In this document: one piece after another, positions 30,014 through 38,887 of the stretch
How the letters are laid out: each line of letters opens with the position of its first letter
Numbering within the stretch: the first letter of the stretch is position 1
Source: F22 sp963675625
GTDB lineage: Bacteria; Bacteroidota; Bacteroidia; Bacteroidales; Bacteroidaceae
DNA: 64,000 bases
Assembly: GCA_963675625.1 (NCBI GenBank)
Contig: OY776497.1
Span: 1,674,001-1,738,000 of the forward strand
Direction: 5' to 3'
The notes under the pieces: model-generated
What the model was told of the DNA's origin: nothing
The model's input: only the letters and a program-made list of their open reading frames with translations
The model's database searches: none
Position numbers and translations under genes: made by a program

Positions 30014-31543
30014 ATGACAGAACAGCAAGTTCGTGTGCGCTTTGCACCTAGCCCAACAGGGCCATTGCATATTGGTGGTGTTCGTACTGCCTTGTATAAC
30101 TACCTTTTTGCACGTAAGCATGGAGGGCAGATGATTCTTCGTATAGAAGATACAGATACTAATCGTTTTGTGCCTGGTGCCGAGGACTATATTATTGAAG
30201 CATTCCAGTGGTTAGGAGTTGAGTTTGATGAAGGTGTGCACATTGGTGGTCAGTATGGGCCATATCGTCAATCAGAACGTCGTGATATCTATAAGAAATA
30301 TGTGGATATGTTATTGGACGCTGGTAAGGCTTATATAGCTTTTGACACACCAGAAGAGTTAGCTGCTAAACGTGAAGAAATCAAAAACTTCCAATATGAT
30401 GCGAATACACGCAATATGATGAATAATTCTTTAACTTTGCCAAAAGAAGAAGTTGATCAATTAATAGCTAATGGAAGCAATTATGTCGTTCGTTTTTTTA
30501 TTGAACCTGGACGAGATATTGTTGTTAATGATTTGATTCGTGGCAAAGTCGTGATTAATTCGTCTGTTCTAGATGATAAAGTCTTGTATAAGTCAGTTGA
30601 TGAATTACCTACTTATCACTTGGCTAATATTGTAGATGACCATCTGATGAAAATTAGTCACGTTATTCGAGGGGAAGAATGGTTGCCATCTGCTCCATTG
30701 CATGTACTGCTGTATGAAGCATTTGGATGGGCTGATGTCGCCCCTTCTTTTGCACATCTCCCTCTGTTGTTAAAGCCAGAAGGTAATGGTAAGTTGAGTA
30801 AACGTGATGGAGATCGTCTCGGTTTTCCAGTGTTCCCTTTGGAATGGACTGACCCAAAATCAGGTGATGTGTCTTCTGGTTATCGTGAGGCTGGTTATCT
30901 TCCAGAAGCTGTTGTTAATTTCTTAGCTCTTTTGGGGTGGAATCCAGGAACGGATGAAGAGTTAATGCCAATGAGTCGTCTTATAGAGTTGTTCGATTTG
31001 AATAGATGTAATAAATCAGGAGCTAAATTTGATTATGAAAAAGGACGTTGGTTCAATCATGAATATATTTTACATATGGAAGATGCACTAATTGCACCTA
31101 AATTTATAGAGCTAATGGCTACTGAAGGTGTGGATGTCACTACTGAGCAAGCGTTAACTGTTATAGGTTTGATGAAAGGGCGTGTAAACTTTATTCCAGA
31201 ACTTGTGCCAATGTGTCGTTTCTTTTTTGTAGCTCCTCTTGAGTATGATAGTAAGACTGTTAAAAAACGCTGGAAGGCCGATTCTTCAATTCTAATTAGT
31301 GAACTTGCTGATTTCATTGAAAAAATGGAAGACTTTTCTCCAGAAAACCAAGAGAAAGAGGTAAATGCTTGGATTGAAGAAAATGAATATCATCTTGGTA
31401 ATATTATGAATGCTTGGCGTTTGTCTCTTGTTGGTGAGGGGAAGGGACCACATATGTTTGATATATCCGCTTTTATTGGTAAAGAAGAAACTTTGCGTCG
31501 TATGCGACGAGCTATTGAAGTGTTGTCTATTAAAGAGACTTAA
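30014..31543 (+). CDS. gltX: Glutamyl-tRNA synthetase
   Basis: The open frame extends to 29834, overlapping the divergent gene, but the promoter at 29964 and the conserved N-terminus MTEQQVRVRFAPSPTGPL set the start at 30014 (about 509 residues). It is a class I synthetase that charges tRNA-Glu. The HIGH-type motif is HIGG (19-22) and the KMSKS-type motif is KLSKR near residue 260. The anticodon-binding C-terminal domain is present. It is followed 34 bp later by kdtA. Confidence 0.97.
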   Translation: MTEQQVRVRFAPSPTGPLHIGGVRTALYNYLFARKHGGQMILRIEDTDTNRFVPGAEDYIIEAFQWLGVEFDEGVHIGGQYGPYRQSERRDIYKKYVDMLLDAGKAYIAFDTPEELAAKREEIKNFQYDANTRNMMNNSLTLPKEEVDQLIANGSNYVVRFFIEPGRDIVVNDLIRGKVVINSSVLDDKVLYKSVDELPTYHLANIVDDHLMKISHVIRGEEWLPSAPLHVLLYEAFGWADVAPSFAHLPLLLKPEGNGKLSKRDGDRLGFPVFPLEWTDPKSGDVSSGYREAGYLPEAVVNFLALLGWNPGTDEELMPMSRLIELFDLNRCNKSGAKFDYEKGRWFNHEYILHMEDALIAPKFIELMATEGVDVTTEQALTVIGLMKGRVNFIPELVPMCRFFFVAPLEYDSKTVKKRWKADSSILISELADFIEKMEDFSPENQEKEVNAWIEENEYHLGNIMNAWRLSLVGEGKGPHMFDISAFIGKEETLRRMRRAIEVLSIKET

Positions 31544-31577
31544 TTCATTGTCTGTTAGGAAGTAATGCTTTTCTCCT

Positions 31578-32798
31578 ATGATATATAATTTTTTTATTAC
31601 CCTATATACCTCTATTCTACAGTTGCTTTTTCCTTTTAGTAGAAAGCCACGTAAGATGTCTAAAGGACATTTTGTGGTTTTTGAAAAATTGAGGCAACAA
31701 ATTGACCCTGAGGCTCAGTATTTGTGGTTTCATGCAGCTTCTTTGGGAGAATTTGAACAAGGGCGTCCTCTTATTGAGAAGATAAGAACACGTTATCCTG
31801 ATTATAAAATTTTGCTTACCTTCTTTTCTCCTTCTGGGTATGAAGTACGTAAGCACTATAGAGGGGCAGATGTAGTGACTTATCTTCCGATGGATAAGCC
31901 ACGTAATGTACGTCGCTTTTTAGATTTGACGAATCCTAAAATGGCCTTCTTTATTAAGTATGAATTTTGGAAGAATTATCTTGATGAACTTAAGCGCCGT
32001 CATATTCCAGTATACAGTATTTCTTCTATATTTCGGAGAGATCAGATTTTTTTCAAATGGTATGGAGGGACTTATCGTAATGTTTTACAAGATTTTGATT
32101 ATTTGTTTGTTCAAAATGAGGCATCTAAGCGTTTTCTTAGCACATTAAATATAAAAAATGTCAGTGTTGTAGGTGACACTCGTTTTGATCGTGTTCTAGA
32201 AATAAAAGAACAGACTGACCCTTTACCTTTGGTTGAAGAATTTAAAGGGAATGCTTTTACAATGTGTGCAGGGAGTTCTTGGGCACCAGATGAAGATATT
32301 TTCATAGATTACTTTAATCGACATCCTGAAATGAAATTGATTATTGCTCCTCATGTTATTGATGATGCTCATATTGTGGAAATTGTCAACAAATTAAAAC
32401 GTCCATATGTTTTGCACTCAAAAGCGACCATAGAGAATGTCAAAGAAGTTGACTGTTTGATTATTGATTGTTTTGGATTACTCTCTACAATCTATAGATA
32501 TTGTGATGTCGCTTATATTGGTGGTGCATTTGGAGCCGGTTTACATAATACTTTGGAAGCAGCTGTATATGGTGTTCCTGTAATCTTTGGTCCAAAGTAT
32601 AGTAAGTTTATTGAAGCTGCTGCTTTGATTGATGCAAAAGCAGGTTTTTCTATTTCTTCTCCTGATGAGTTTGATGCCTTGATGGATCGTTTTATTACAG
32701 AACCAGATTATTTACGATTGACTGGTGAACGTTCCGATAAATATGTCAAGGGACAGGCTGGGGCTACAAATCGAATTTTGTCAAAAATAAATTTATAA
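31578..32798 (+). CDS. kdtA: 3-deoxy-D-manno-octulosonic acid transferase
   Basis: A 406-residue inner-membrane-associated glycosyltransferase that adds Kdo from CMP-Kdo to lipid A precursor. An N-terminal hydrophobic anchor (about 1-18) is followed by the conserved Kdo transferase N-domain with WFHAASLGEFEQGRPLIE and the C-terminal donor-site motif GAGLHNTLEAAVYGVPVIFG. It is the usual partner of LpxH later in the window, both in lipid A synthesis. The transcript ends at a strong hairpin just downstream. Confidence 0.94.
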   Translation: MIYNFFITLYTSILQLLFPFSRKPRKMSKGHFVVFEKLRQQIDPEAQYLWFHAASLGEFEQGRPLIEKIRTRYPDYKILLTFFSPSGYEVRKHYRGADVVTYLPMDKPRNVRRFLDLTNPKMAFFIKYEFWKNYLDELKRRHIPVYSISSIFRRDQIFFKWYGGTYRNVLQDFDYLFVQNEASKRFLSTLNIKNVSVVGDTRFDRVLEIKEQTDPLPLVEEFKGNAFTMCAGSSWAPDEDIFIDYFNRHPEMKLIIAPHVIDDAHIVEIVNKLKRPYVLHSKATIENVKEVDCLIIDCFGLLSTIYRYCDVAYIGGAFGAGLHNTLEAAVYGVPVIFGPKYSKFIEAAALIDAKAGFSISSPDEFDALMDRFITEPDYLRLTGERSDKYVKGQAGATNRILSKINL

Positions 32799-32803
32799 GA
32801 TTC

Positions 32804-32844
32804 AAGCAGTTTTACTAGCTATGTCTAGTGAAACTGCTTTTTTT
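32804..32844 (+). terminator. Terminator of gltX-kdtA
   Basis: A 15-bp stem (32804-32818 with 32825-32839, one wobble) and a 6-nt loop, followed by a T run. The first ATG of the TonB receptor frame (32821) lies in the loop, so that ATG is not a start. Confidence 0.88.
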
Positions 32845-32862
32845 ACTAAAATTAGATTGAAT

Positions 32863-34983
32863 ATGAAGTGTCGATTGTGCTTTATAGTTTTATGCAGTAT
32901 ATCTGTTGTATTGTGGGGACAAAAAACGTCCACTAGTGTTTCGATTAGACAATTAGAAATTGTGGACTCTTTGTATGCTGATTCATTCCGTTTGCAAGAA
33001 GTTGTCGTTACTAGTGTTCGTCGAGATAAAGGCCTTAAAACGACAGAAATGGGTGTAACTACCTTCCGTGTTAAAGAGTTAGAGCGTCTTCCAACCTTAT
33101 TGGGGGAGCATGATTTAGTGAAATCGTTTCAATTGATGCCAGGGGTAAAAGCTGAAAGTGATGGTACGAGTGGTTTCAATGTGCGTGGAGGAAGTGTTAC
33201 ACAAAATTTAATTTTATTAGATGGTGCACCTGTTATGCAACCAGGGCATATTTTAGGATTTTTCTCTGTTTTTAATTCTGCCGCTTTATTAAATGCACAG
33301 ATGTATAAAGGAATTATGCCAGCTCAGTTTGGAGATCGCTTGTCTTCTTTAATGGATATTCAACAACGTGATGGACAGGGTAGTCAACTGGCTGGTGATC
33401 TTAGCATTGGTCTATTATCTGCAAGTGCTCATGTTAGAGGAACGTCCGCTAGGGGGCATTTTAGTTATGCTCTGTCTGGAAGGCGCACATACTTTGATTT
33501 GTTTCTTAAAACACAAGAAAAATATAAAGATACGAAGCTTTATTTTTATGACTTAAATGGGCGTTTATCTTACTCCTTTAGTGATAATGATAAGTTGTTT
33601 TTGTCAGCATATCATGGCAATGACAATCTTGGTGTAAATGATCTCGCAGATATGGATTGGCAGAATCAGTGTTTGTCATTGCGTTGGTTTCATGTAATCA
33701 ATGCAGATTGGATTTCCAATACTAGTCTTGTCCTAGGACGTTATGCTTCTAGTACAGAAATGAATATCTTAAATACAGATGCGGCCATACATGGCAGTGT
33801 ACAGCAAAGTGGATTCAAACAAGATTTTCATTGTCAGACCGATGAGTCACATAGCATGCATGTTGGAATGCACTTTATGACAGACAAGGCTATTACTGGT
33901 GAATGGACTTTTAATAACTTAAAAGAGAAAGAAGTTCGTTACGGTACTGAGTTAGCTGCATGGTGTCAGTATGATTGGACAATGACTTCTAAGCATTTGT
34001 TAAGTGTGGGATTACGACTTAATGGGTTCGCTGCTATGGGTGGAGCTCCCTATTATACATTGGATGAACAGTATAATATCGTATCTAGTTGGGAAGGCGA
34101 GCGCAAACATATAGAGAAAACATTCTGGCGTCTTGATCCTCGCTTAGCCTATACCTATAGGATTAGTCCAGAACATAGTCTTAAATTAGGCTATAGTCAT
34201 TTGACTCAAAATGTCCATGCAATACAGAATGCTGTGACAAATTTTCCTTATACACGATACACTTTTAGTAGTAATCTTATAAAACCTGAGACTGCTGATC
34301 AGGTTTGCTTAGGATGGGTAGGTGAATGGATGAATGGTACGTATTCCACTAATCTAGAAACATATTATAAATGGTTGAATCACTCTTTGGATTACCGTGA
34401 TGGTATAGGCTTTGATACGGAGATAGAGATGGAACGTCTTTTAGCTACAGGACGTGGGCGTGCATATGGTGTAGAATTGAATGTGTCTAAAGATAAAGGG
34501 AGATTAACAGGTTGGTTGAGTTACACGTGGTCGCGAAGTGAGCTGAAAATGGATGAAGTTAACCGAGGACGTTGGTACAAAGCTAGCAATGATCGCACAC
34601 ACGACATTGCAGTCGTAGCTATGTATCGTCTCAATAAGAAGTGGGATTTATCTGCTAATTGGATGTTTGTTACTGGACAAGCTTATTCTGCGCCAAGTGC
34701 AAAATATCAGCAGGATGGTAAGACTGTGTTCTATTATAGTGAAAGAAATGGTTATAGAGCGCCTGATTATCATCGGTTAGATATTAGTGCTGCATATCAT
34801 ATGACACCAAAACATACGGGGCGTCAAGTAATATGGCATTTTGGATTGTATAATGCCTATAATCATTATAATCCATACGTTATAGAGTTTTTGGAAGATA
34901 AACAGAAAACGTCAGGAATGAAAGCTACGATGACCTCTTTGTATGGGGCGATTCCATTTGTTTCTTATCAATTAACCTTTTAA
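32863..34983 (+). CDS. TonB-dependent outer-membrane receptor
   Basis: The start is moved from 32821, which lies in a terminator loop, to 32863, which begins a signal peptide (MKCRLCFIVLCSISVVLWGQ). About 706 residues. It lacks a carboxypeptidase-like N-terminal domain. A plug domain (RLQEVVVTSVRRDKGL, then GFNVRGGSVTQNLILLDGAP) is followed by a 22-strand-type barrel ending in VSYQLTF with terminal Phe. It imports an unknown substrate across the outer membrane using TonB. The DUF4249 gene starts 8 bp downstream, so the two are a pair. Confidence 0.92.
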   Translation: MKCRLCFIVLCSISVVLWGQKTSTSVSIRQLEIVDSLYADSFRLQEVVVTSVRRDKGLKTTEMGVTTFRVKELERLPTLLGEHDLVKSFQLMPGVKAESDGTSGFNVRGGSVTQNLILLDGAPVMQPGHILGFFSVFNSAALLNAQMYKGIMPAQFGDRLSSLMDIQQRDGQGSQLAGDLSIGLLSASAHVRGTSARGHFSYALSGRRTYFDLFLKTQEKYKDTKLYFYDLNGRLSYSFSDNDKLFLSAYHGNDNLGVNDLADMDWQNQCLSLRWFHVINADWISNTSLVLGRYASSTEMNILNTDAAIHGSVQQSGFKQDFHCQTDESHSMHVGMHFMTDKAITGEWTFNNLKEKEVRYGTELAAWCQYDWTMTSKHLLSVGLRLNGFAAMGGAPYYTLDEQYNIVSSWEGERKHIEKTFWRLDPRLAYTYRISPEHSLKLGYSHLTQNVHAIQNAVTNFPYTRYTFSSNLIKPETADQVCLGWVGEWMNGTYSTNLETYYKWLNHSLDYRDGIGFDTEIEMERLLATGRGRAYGVELNVSKDKGRLTGWLSYTWSRSELKMDEVNRGRWYKASNDRTHDIAVVAMYRLNKKWDLSANWMFVTGQAYSAPSAKYQQDGKTVFYYSERNGYRAPDYHRLDISAAYHMTPKHTGRQVIWHFGLYNAYNHYNPYVIEFLEDKQKTSGMKATMTSLYGAIPFVSYQLTF

Positions 34984-34994
34984 TAAATAACTTG

Positions 34995-35846
34995 ATGAAA
35001 AGGATCTTTATTTGGGTGAATCTATTTTGTGGACTAGTAACCCTATTTTGTGCGACTAGTTGCGAACATGAAATTAGTGTGGATTACCATCATGTGTCTC
35101 CTAAACTCGTAATGAATGGAATTATCACGCCAGATTCCATTCTGTTTACATTAGAAAAGACTGTTGATGTGACCACGCCAATTGATGCTAAAGTAGATGT
35201 TATTGATGCACAAGTGAGAGTGGTAGGAGATGATGGATCACAATGCATATTGACAAGACAACCATTAGGGAGTAATCGCTTTATTGCGTTGGATGACTTG
35301 AATCATATGGTTGGTGGAATATATGGTGTAAAGTATACTGTGAGCGCTACCGTAGGTGATGATATTATTGAAGGAGTGAGTACTTTATCAGCTCCTGTTA
35401 CAATAGAGAATATTAAATTTGAGTGGGTTGATTTGATCGGAGATACTCAGTCATTGTTTTTAACTTTTGATTGGCAGGATAGTCCAGATGAAGAAAATTA
35501 TTATCATTTTCTTGTAAAGCGTGAGAATGGTGAGGCTTATAGTTGGAGTATTCGTTCTGATGAAGGTGAGGATGGCAATCGTATTTATGCTTTACAAAAT
35601 TGTATGTCTTCTGAAGATTCTGCCAAAGATGCACCAGATGTCTTTATTGAAGATGGAGAAACGTTAACAGTTGAAATGCGACAAATAAATAGAGATACAT
35701 ATTATTATTTAATGTCTCTCATAGTAGGTGATAATTCATCTTCTAATCCCATTCCTTTTTATACTGGAGAAGATTATTTAGGGTATTTTGAAGCATGTAC
35801 TCCACGAATATATTCTATAACTTATCACGATAATGTACTCAAATAG
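34995..35846 (+). CDS. DUF4249 family lipoprotein
   Basis: About 283 residues starting at the second of two adjacent ATG codons (34992 is the other). A lipoprotein signal ends in FCATSC, so it is exported and lipidated. The body has the beta-rich pattern of DUF4249 (HHVSPKLVMNGIITPDSILFTLEKTVDV). Such proteins are often encoded beside TonB receptors and may form the surface part of the uptake system. The receptor gene is 8 bp upstream. Substrate unknown. Confidence 0.8.
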   Translation: MKRIFIWVNLFCGLVTLFCATSCEHEISVDYHHVSPKLVMNGIITPDSILFTLEKTVDVTTPIDAKVDVIDAQVRVVGDDGSQCILTRQPLGSNRFIALDDLNHMVGGIYGVKYTVSATVGDDIIEGVSTLSAPVTIENIKFEWVDLIGDTQSLFLTFDWQDSPDEENYYHFLVKRENGEAYSWSIRSDEGEDGNRIYALQNCMSSEDSAKDAPDVFIEDGETLTVEMRQINRDTYYYLMSLIVGDNSSSNPIPFYTGEDYLGYFEACTPRIYSITYHDNVLK

Positions 35847-35967
35847 TCTAGCGTAAAGATGCTGAAACAGAGCTGTTTGTTTTATTTCTTTCTTGTTAAA
35901 AAAATGTATTTCAAGTAAAAACAAGCTATTTTCTTATGGAATACTATGTTGAAAGCAATATTATTCG

Positions 35968-35975
35968 TATCTTTG
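35968..35975 (+). promoter_or_regulatory. -7 element of DUF177-rpmF-fabH operon (TATCTTTG)
   Basis: Full TAnnTTTG match lying inside the long open frame that starts at 35936. It shows that the true start is downstream. Confidence 0.65.
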
Positions 35976-36049
35976 TGCCCCGAAATCCGTATTTATGTAT
36001 GATCGGTCGTGATGGCCTAGATTGTGTGCGGATTAAAAATTTGAAAACT

Positions 36050-36613
36050 ATGGTAGCAGATAAAGTTAATGATTTTATTGTCGATTTTCGTCGTATGACA
36101 GTCGGCAAATTTTTGCGTCACTACGTATTGAATGACGCTTTCTGGTCTGCATCTGAGTATGAAGATATTACAGGGGGTAAAATCACTGCGGATGTAGAGG
36201 TTACAACTGTAGGAGATGATTTTCGCGTACGTTTTCAAATGGAAGGGTCAGTGAATGTCCCTTGCGACCGCTGCCTAGATGACATGTCTTTGCCGATTAA
36301 TATTGATGAGTCGCTAATGGTACGTCTTGCTAATCAAGACGAAGAAGTTGATGAAAACCTCATTACTGTTGATGAAATGCGTGGCACGTTAGATGTTTCA
36401 TGGATTATGCGTGAAATGGTGGCAGTAGTTATTCCTGTGCAACATGTTCATGAAGATGGTGGATGCAACCCTGATATGATGGAGCGGCTAGCAGCAATGC
36501 AAGTAGGCTATGTTCAGGATGATGAAGAGAATACTGGCGATACTTCTGAGGATAGTCACCAAGCAGTGGATCCTCGATGGAATGAATTAAAGAAAATAAT
36601 AGATAACAATTAA
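36050..36613 (+). CDS. DUF177 (YceD) family protein
   Basis: The open frame starts at 35936, but the -7 element at 35968 and family comparison favour MVADKVNDFIVDFRRM at 36050 (about 187 residues); 35999 is an alternative. The paired Cys motif VPCDRCLDDMSLPI is the family hallmark. An acidic C-terminal tail follows. YceD/DUF177 proteins act with rpmF in 23S rRNA processing or ribosome assembly, and the gene directly precedes rpmF by 14 bp, which is the classic order. Confidence 0.85.
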   Translation: MVADKVNDFIVDFRRMTVGKFLRHYVLNDAFWSASEYEDITGGKITADVEVTTVGDDFRVRFQMEGSVNVPCDRCLDDMSLPINIDESLMVRLANQDEEVDENLITVDEMRGTLDVSWIMREMVAVVIPVQHVHEDGGCNPDMMERLAAMQVGYVQDDEENTGDTSEDSHQAVDPRWNELKKIIDNN

Positions 36614-36627
36614 ATCATTTAGAAAAA

Positions 36628-36807
36628 ATGGCACATCCTAAGAGAAGACAATCAAAGCAAAGACAAGCGAAGAGAAGAACGCATGACAAAGCAGTAGCTC
36701 CAACGCTTGCAAAGTGTGCAAACTGTGGTGAATGGCACAAGTTCCACACTGTATGTGACAGCTGTGGTTACTATCGTGGCAAAGTAGCTATCGAAGTTGA
36801 GCAGTAA
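36628..36807 (+). CDS. rpmF: 50S ribosomal protein L32
   Basis: A 59-residue ribosomal protein beginning MAHPKRRQSKQRQAKRRTHD, with a zinc-ribbon CANC and CDSC pair. The start and stop are unambiguous. It lies between DUF177 and fabH, the conserved ribosome/fatty-acid junction. Confidence 0.98.
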   Translation: MAHPKRRQSKQRQAKRRTHDKAVAPTLAKCANCGEWHKFHTVCDSCGYYRGKVAIEVEQ

Positions 36808-36818
36808 AACAAAATAGC

Positions 36819-36850
36819 AGACCAGGTGTGCTCGCGCCCTGGTCTTGCTT
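36819..36850 (+). terminator. Hairpin between rpmF and fabH
   Basis: An 8-bp stem AGACCAGG/CCTGGTCT (36819-36826 with 36838-36845) and a short T-rich tail. It may partly terminate or attenuate readthrough into fabH. The weak tail suggests incomplete termination. Confidence 0.45.
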
Positions 36851-36882
36851 TTATATATAAACGCGCGAGTTTTTTAGTCAAC

Positions 36883-37887
36883 ATGGAAAAACTTAATGCA
36901 GTGATCACTGGGATCGGTGGTTATCTTCCAGAATATACCCTCACAAACGAGGAGCTATCTACTATGGTAGATACTAATGACGAGTGGATTATGACACGTA
37001 TCGGTATCAAGACTCGTCAAATCCTTAATGAAGAAGGACTTGGTGCATCGTATATGGCGCGTAAAGCTTGCCGTGAGTTGATGCGTAAGACAGGGGCTAA
37101 TCCTGATGATATTGATTTCGTGATTTGTGCTACGACAACAGGTGACTACGTGTTTCCGTCAGTAGCGTCAATCATGTGTGATAAGCTTGGCCTTAAAAAT
37201 GCCTTTGCTTATGATATGTCTGCTGCTTGTAGTGGATTTTTGTTTGCATTGACAACCGCTAAGGCGTACATTCAGTCAGGGATGTGTAAGAAAGGTATTG
37301 TGGTTGCGGCAGAAAAGATGACCAGTATTACTAACTACACTGATCGAGCTACATGCCCAATTTTTGGAGATGGTGCTGCAGCAGTTATGATAGATGCAAC
37401 TACTGAAGAGTATGGTGTGTTGGATGTCAAGTTGCGTACAGATGGTAAAGGACTTCCTTTTCTGCATCAAAAAGCTGGTGGTTCTGTATGTCCTGCGTCT
37501 CATTTTACAGTTGACAATCACATGCATACAATTTATCAAGAAGGTCGTACAGTATTTAAATATGCTGTATCTAATATGTCTGGTTTCAGTGCTGAAATTG
37601 CTGAACGTAACAACTTAGATAAAGATTCAATTGACTGGGTTGTTCCTCATCAGGCTAATTTACGTATTATTGATGCCGTTCAAAAACGCTTAGAAGTAGA
37701 TCATGATAAGGTTTTGATTAATATTGACCATGTCGGTAATACAAGTGCAGCTTCTATTCCTTTGTGTATTTGGGAGAATGAACATAAATTGAAGAAAGGT
37801 GATAATATGATCCTTACTGCTTTTGGAGCAGGTTTTACTTTTGGTTCTATTTACCTAAAATGGGGATACGATTCTGAGAAAAAGTAA
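36883..37887 (+). CDS. fabH: 3-oxoacyl-[acyl-carrier-protein] synthase III
   Basis: The open frame begins at a GTG at 36826 inside the hairpin, but MEKLNAVITGIGG at 36883 is the family start (334 residues). It condenses acetyl-CoA with malonyl-ACP to start fatty acid synthesis. The catalytic triad is visible as Cys116 (DMSAACSGF), His256 (WVVPHQANLR) and Asn286 (DHVGNTSAAS). The promoter upstream of DUF177 is the probable source of its transcript. A terminator follows. Confidence 0.96.
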   Translation: MEKLNAVITGIGGYLPEYTLTNEELSTMVDTNDEWIMTRIGIKTRQILNEEGLGASYMARKACRELMRKTGANPDDIDFVICATTTGDYVFPSVASIMCDKLGLKNAFAYDMSAACSGFLFALTTAKAYIQSGMCKKGIVVAAEKMTSITNYTDRATCPIFGDGAAAVMIDATTEEYGVLDVKLRTDGKGLPFLHQKAGGSVCPASHFTVDNHMHTIYQEGRTVFKYAVSNMSGFSAEIAERNNLDKDSIDWVVPHQANLRIIDAVQKRLEVDHDKVLINIDHVGNTSAASIPLCIWENEHKLKKGDNMILTAFGAGFTFGSIYLKWGYDSEKK

Positions 37888-37913
37888 TACTTTTTAGTTT
37901 ACACCATATAACG

Positions 37914-37958
37914 AAAGCGCATCGGATTAGAGGGACACTCCAGTCGATGCGCTTTTTT
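37914..37958 (+). terminator. Terminator after fabH
   Basis: An 11-bp stem AAAGCGCATCG/CGATGCGCTTT (37914-37924 with 37945-37955) and a T run, in the 89-bp gap before era. Confidence 0.88.
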
Positions 37959-37976
37959 GCCCATTAATTAAATATT

Positions 37977-38858
37977 ATGCATAAAGCCGGATTCGTAAAT
38001 ATTGTAGGAAATCCTAATGTGGGTAAATCCACTTTAATGAATGCTTTTGTGGGAGAACGAATTTCCATTGCGACTTTCAAAGCACAGACTACGCGTCATC
38101 GCATTATGGGAATTTGCAACACACCAGAAATGCAGATTGTGTTTTCTGATACACCTGGAGTTGTAAAACCTAGTTATAAACTCCAAGAGAACATGTTACA
38201 ATTCTCTACTTCAGCACTTACGGATGCTGATGTATTGATCTATGTGACTGATGTCATAGAGAAGCCAGAGAAGAATGCCGACTTTATTGACAAAGTTCGT
38301 GGACAATCTGCACCAGTGCTTTTGTTGATTAATAAAATTGATCAAAGTGACCAACAAAAACTAGGTGATTTGGTTACTACATGGCATGATTTATTGCCTG
38401 ATGCCGAGATAATTCCTGTTTCGGCAACGAATAAATTTAATGTACAGCATGTGCTTAAACGAGTGGAAGAGTTGTTGCCTCCCTCTCCTCCTTATTTTGA
38501 TAAAGAACAGTGGACTGATAAACCTGCTCGTTTTTTTGTGTCCGAAATTCTTCGTGAGAAGATTTTATTGTATTATGATAAAGAAATTCCTTATTCTGTG
38601 GAGGTAGTTGTTGAGCAGTTCAAGGAAGATGATAAAAAGATAGCCATTAGTGCCGTAATTAATGTGGAGCGTGATTCACAAAAAGGTATCATAATAGGCA
38701 AACAAGGACGCGCACTTAAAAAGGTGGCTACCGAAGCGCGTCGTGATTTGGAAAAATTTTTCGGAAAGAAAATTTTCCTAGAGACATTTGTAAAGGTGGA
38801 CAAAGACTGGAGAAGTTCAAGTCGAGAACTGAAAAACTTTGGTTACGATCTCACCTAA
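37977..38858 (+). CDS. era: Era GTPase
   Basis: A 293-residue GTPase that binds 16S rRNA and aids 30S assembly. G1 is GNPNVGKST (11-19), G3 is DTPG (58-61) and G4 is NKID (119-122). A C-terminal KH domain (about 200-290, GKQGRALKKVATEARRDLEK) binds RNA. It is followed 29 bp later by der. Confidence 0.97.
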   Translation: MHKAGFVNIVGNPNVGKSTLMNAFVGERISIATFKAQTTRHRIMGICNTPEMQIVFSDTPGVVKPSYKLQENMLQFSTSALTDADVLIYVTDVIEKPEKNADFIDKVRGQSAPVLLLINKIDQSDQQKLGDLVTTWHDLLPDAEIIPVSATNKFNVQHVLKRVEELLPPSPPYFDKEQWTDKPARFFVSEILREKILLYYDKEIPYSVEVVVEQFKEDDKKIAISAVINVERDSQKGIIIGKQGRALKKVATEARRDLEKFFGKKIFLETFVKVDKDWRSSSRELKNFGYDLT

Positions 38859-38887
38859 GTAATTAGTAAAAGAAAAGAATAAAAGAT

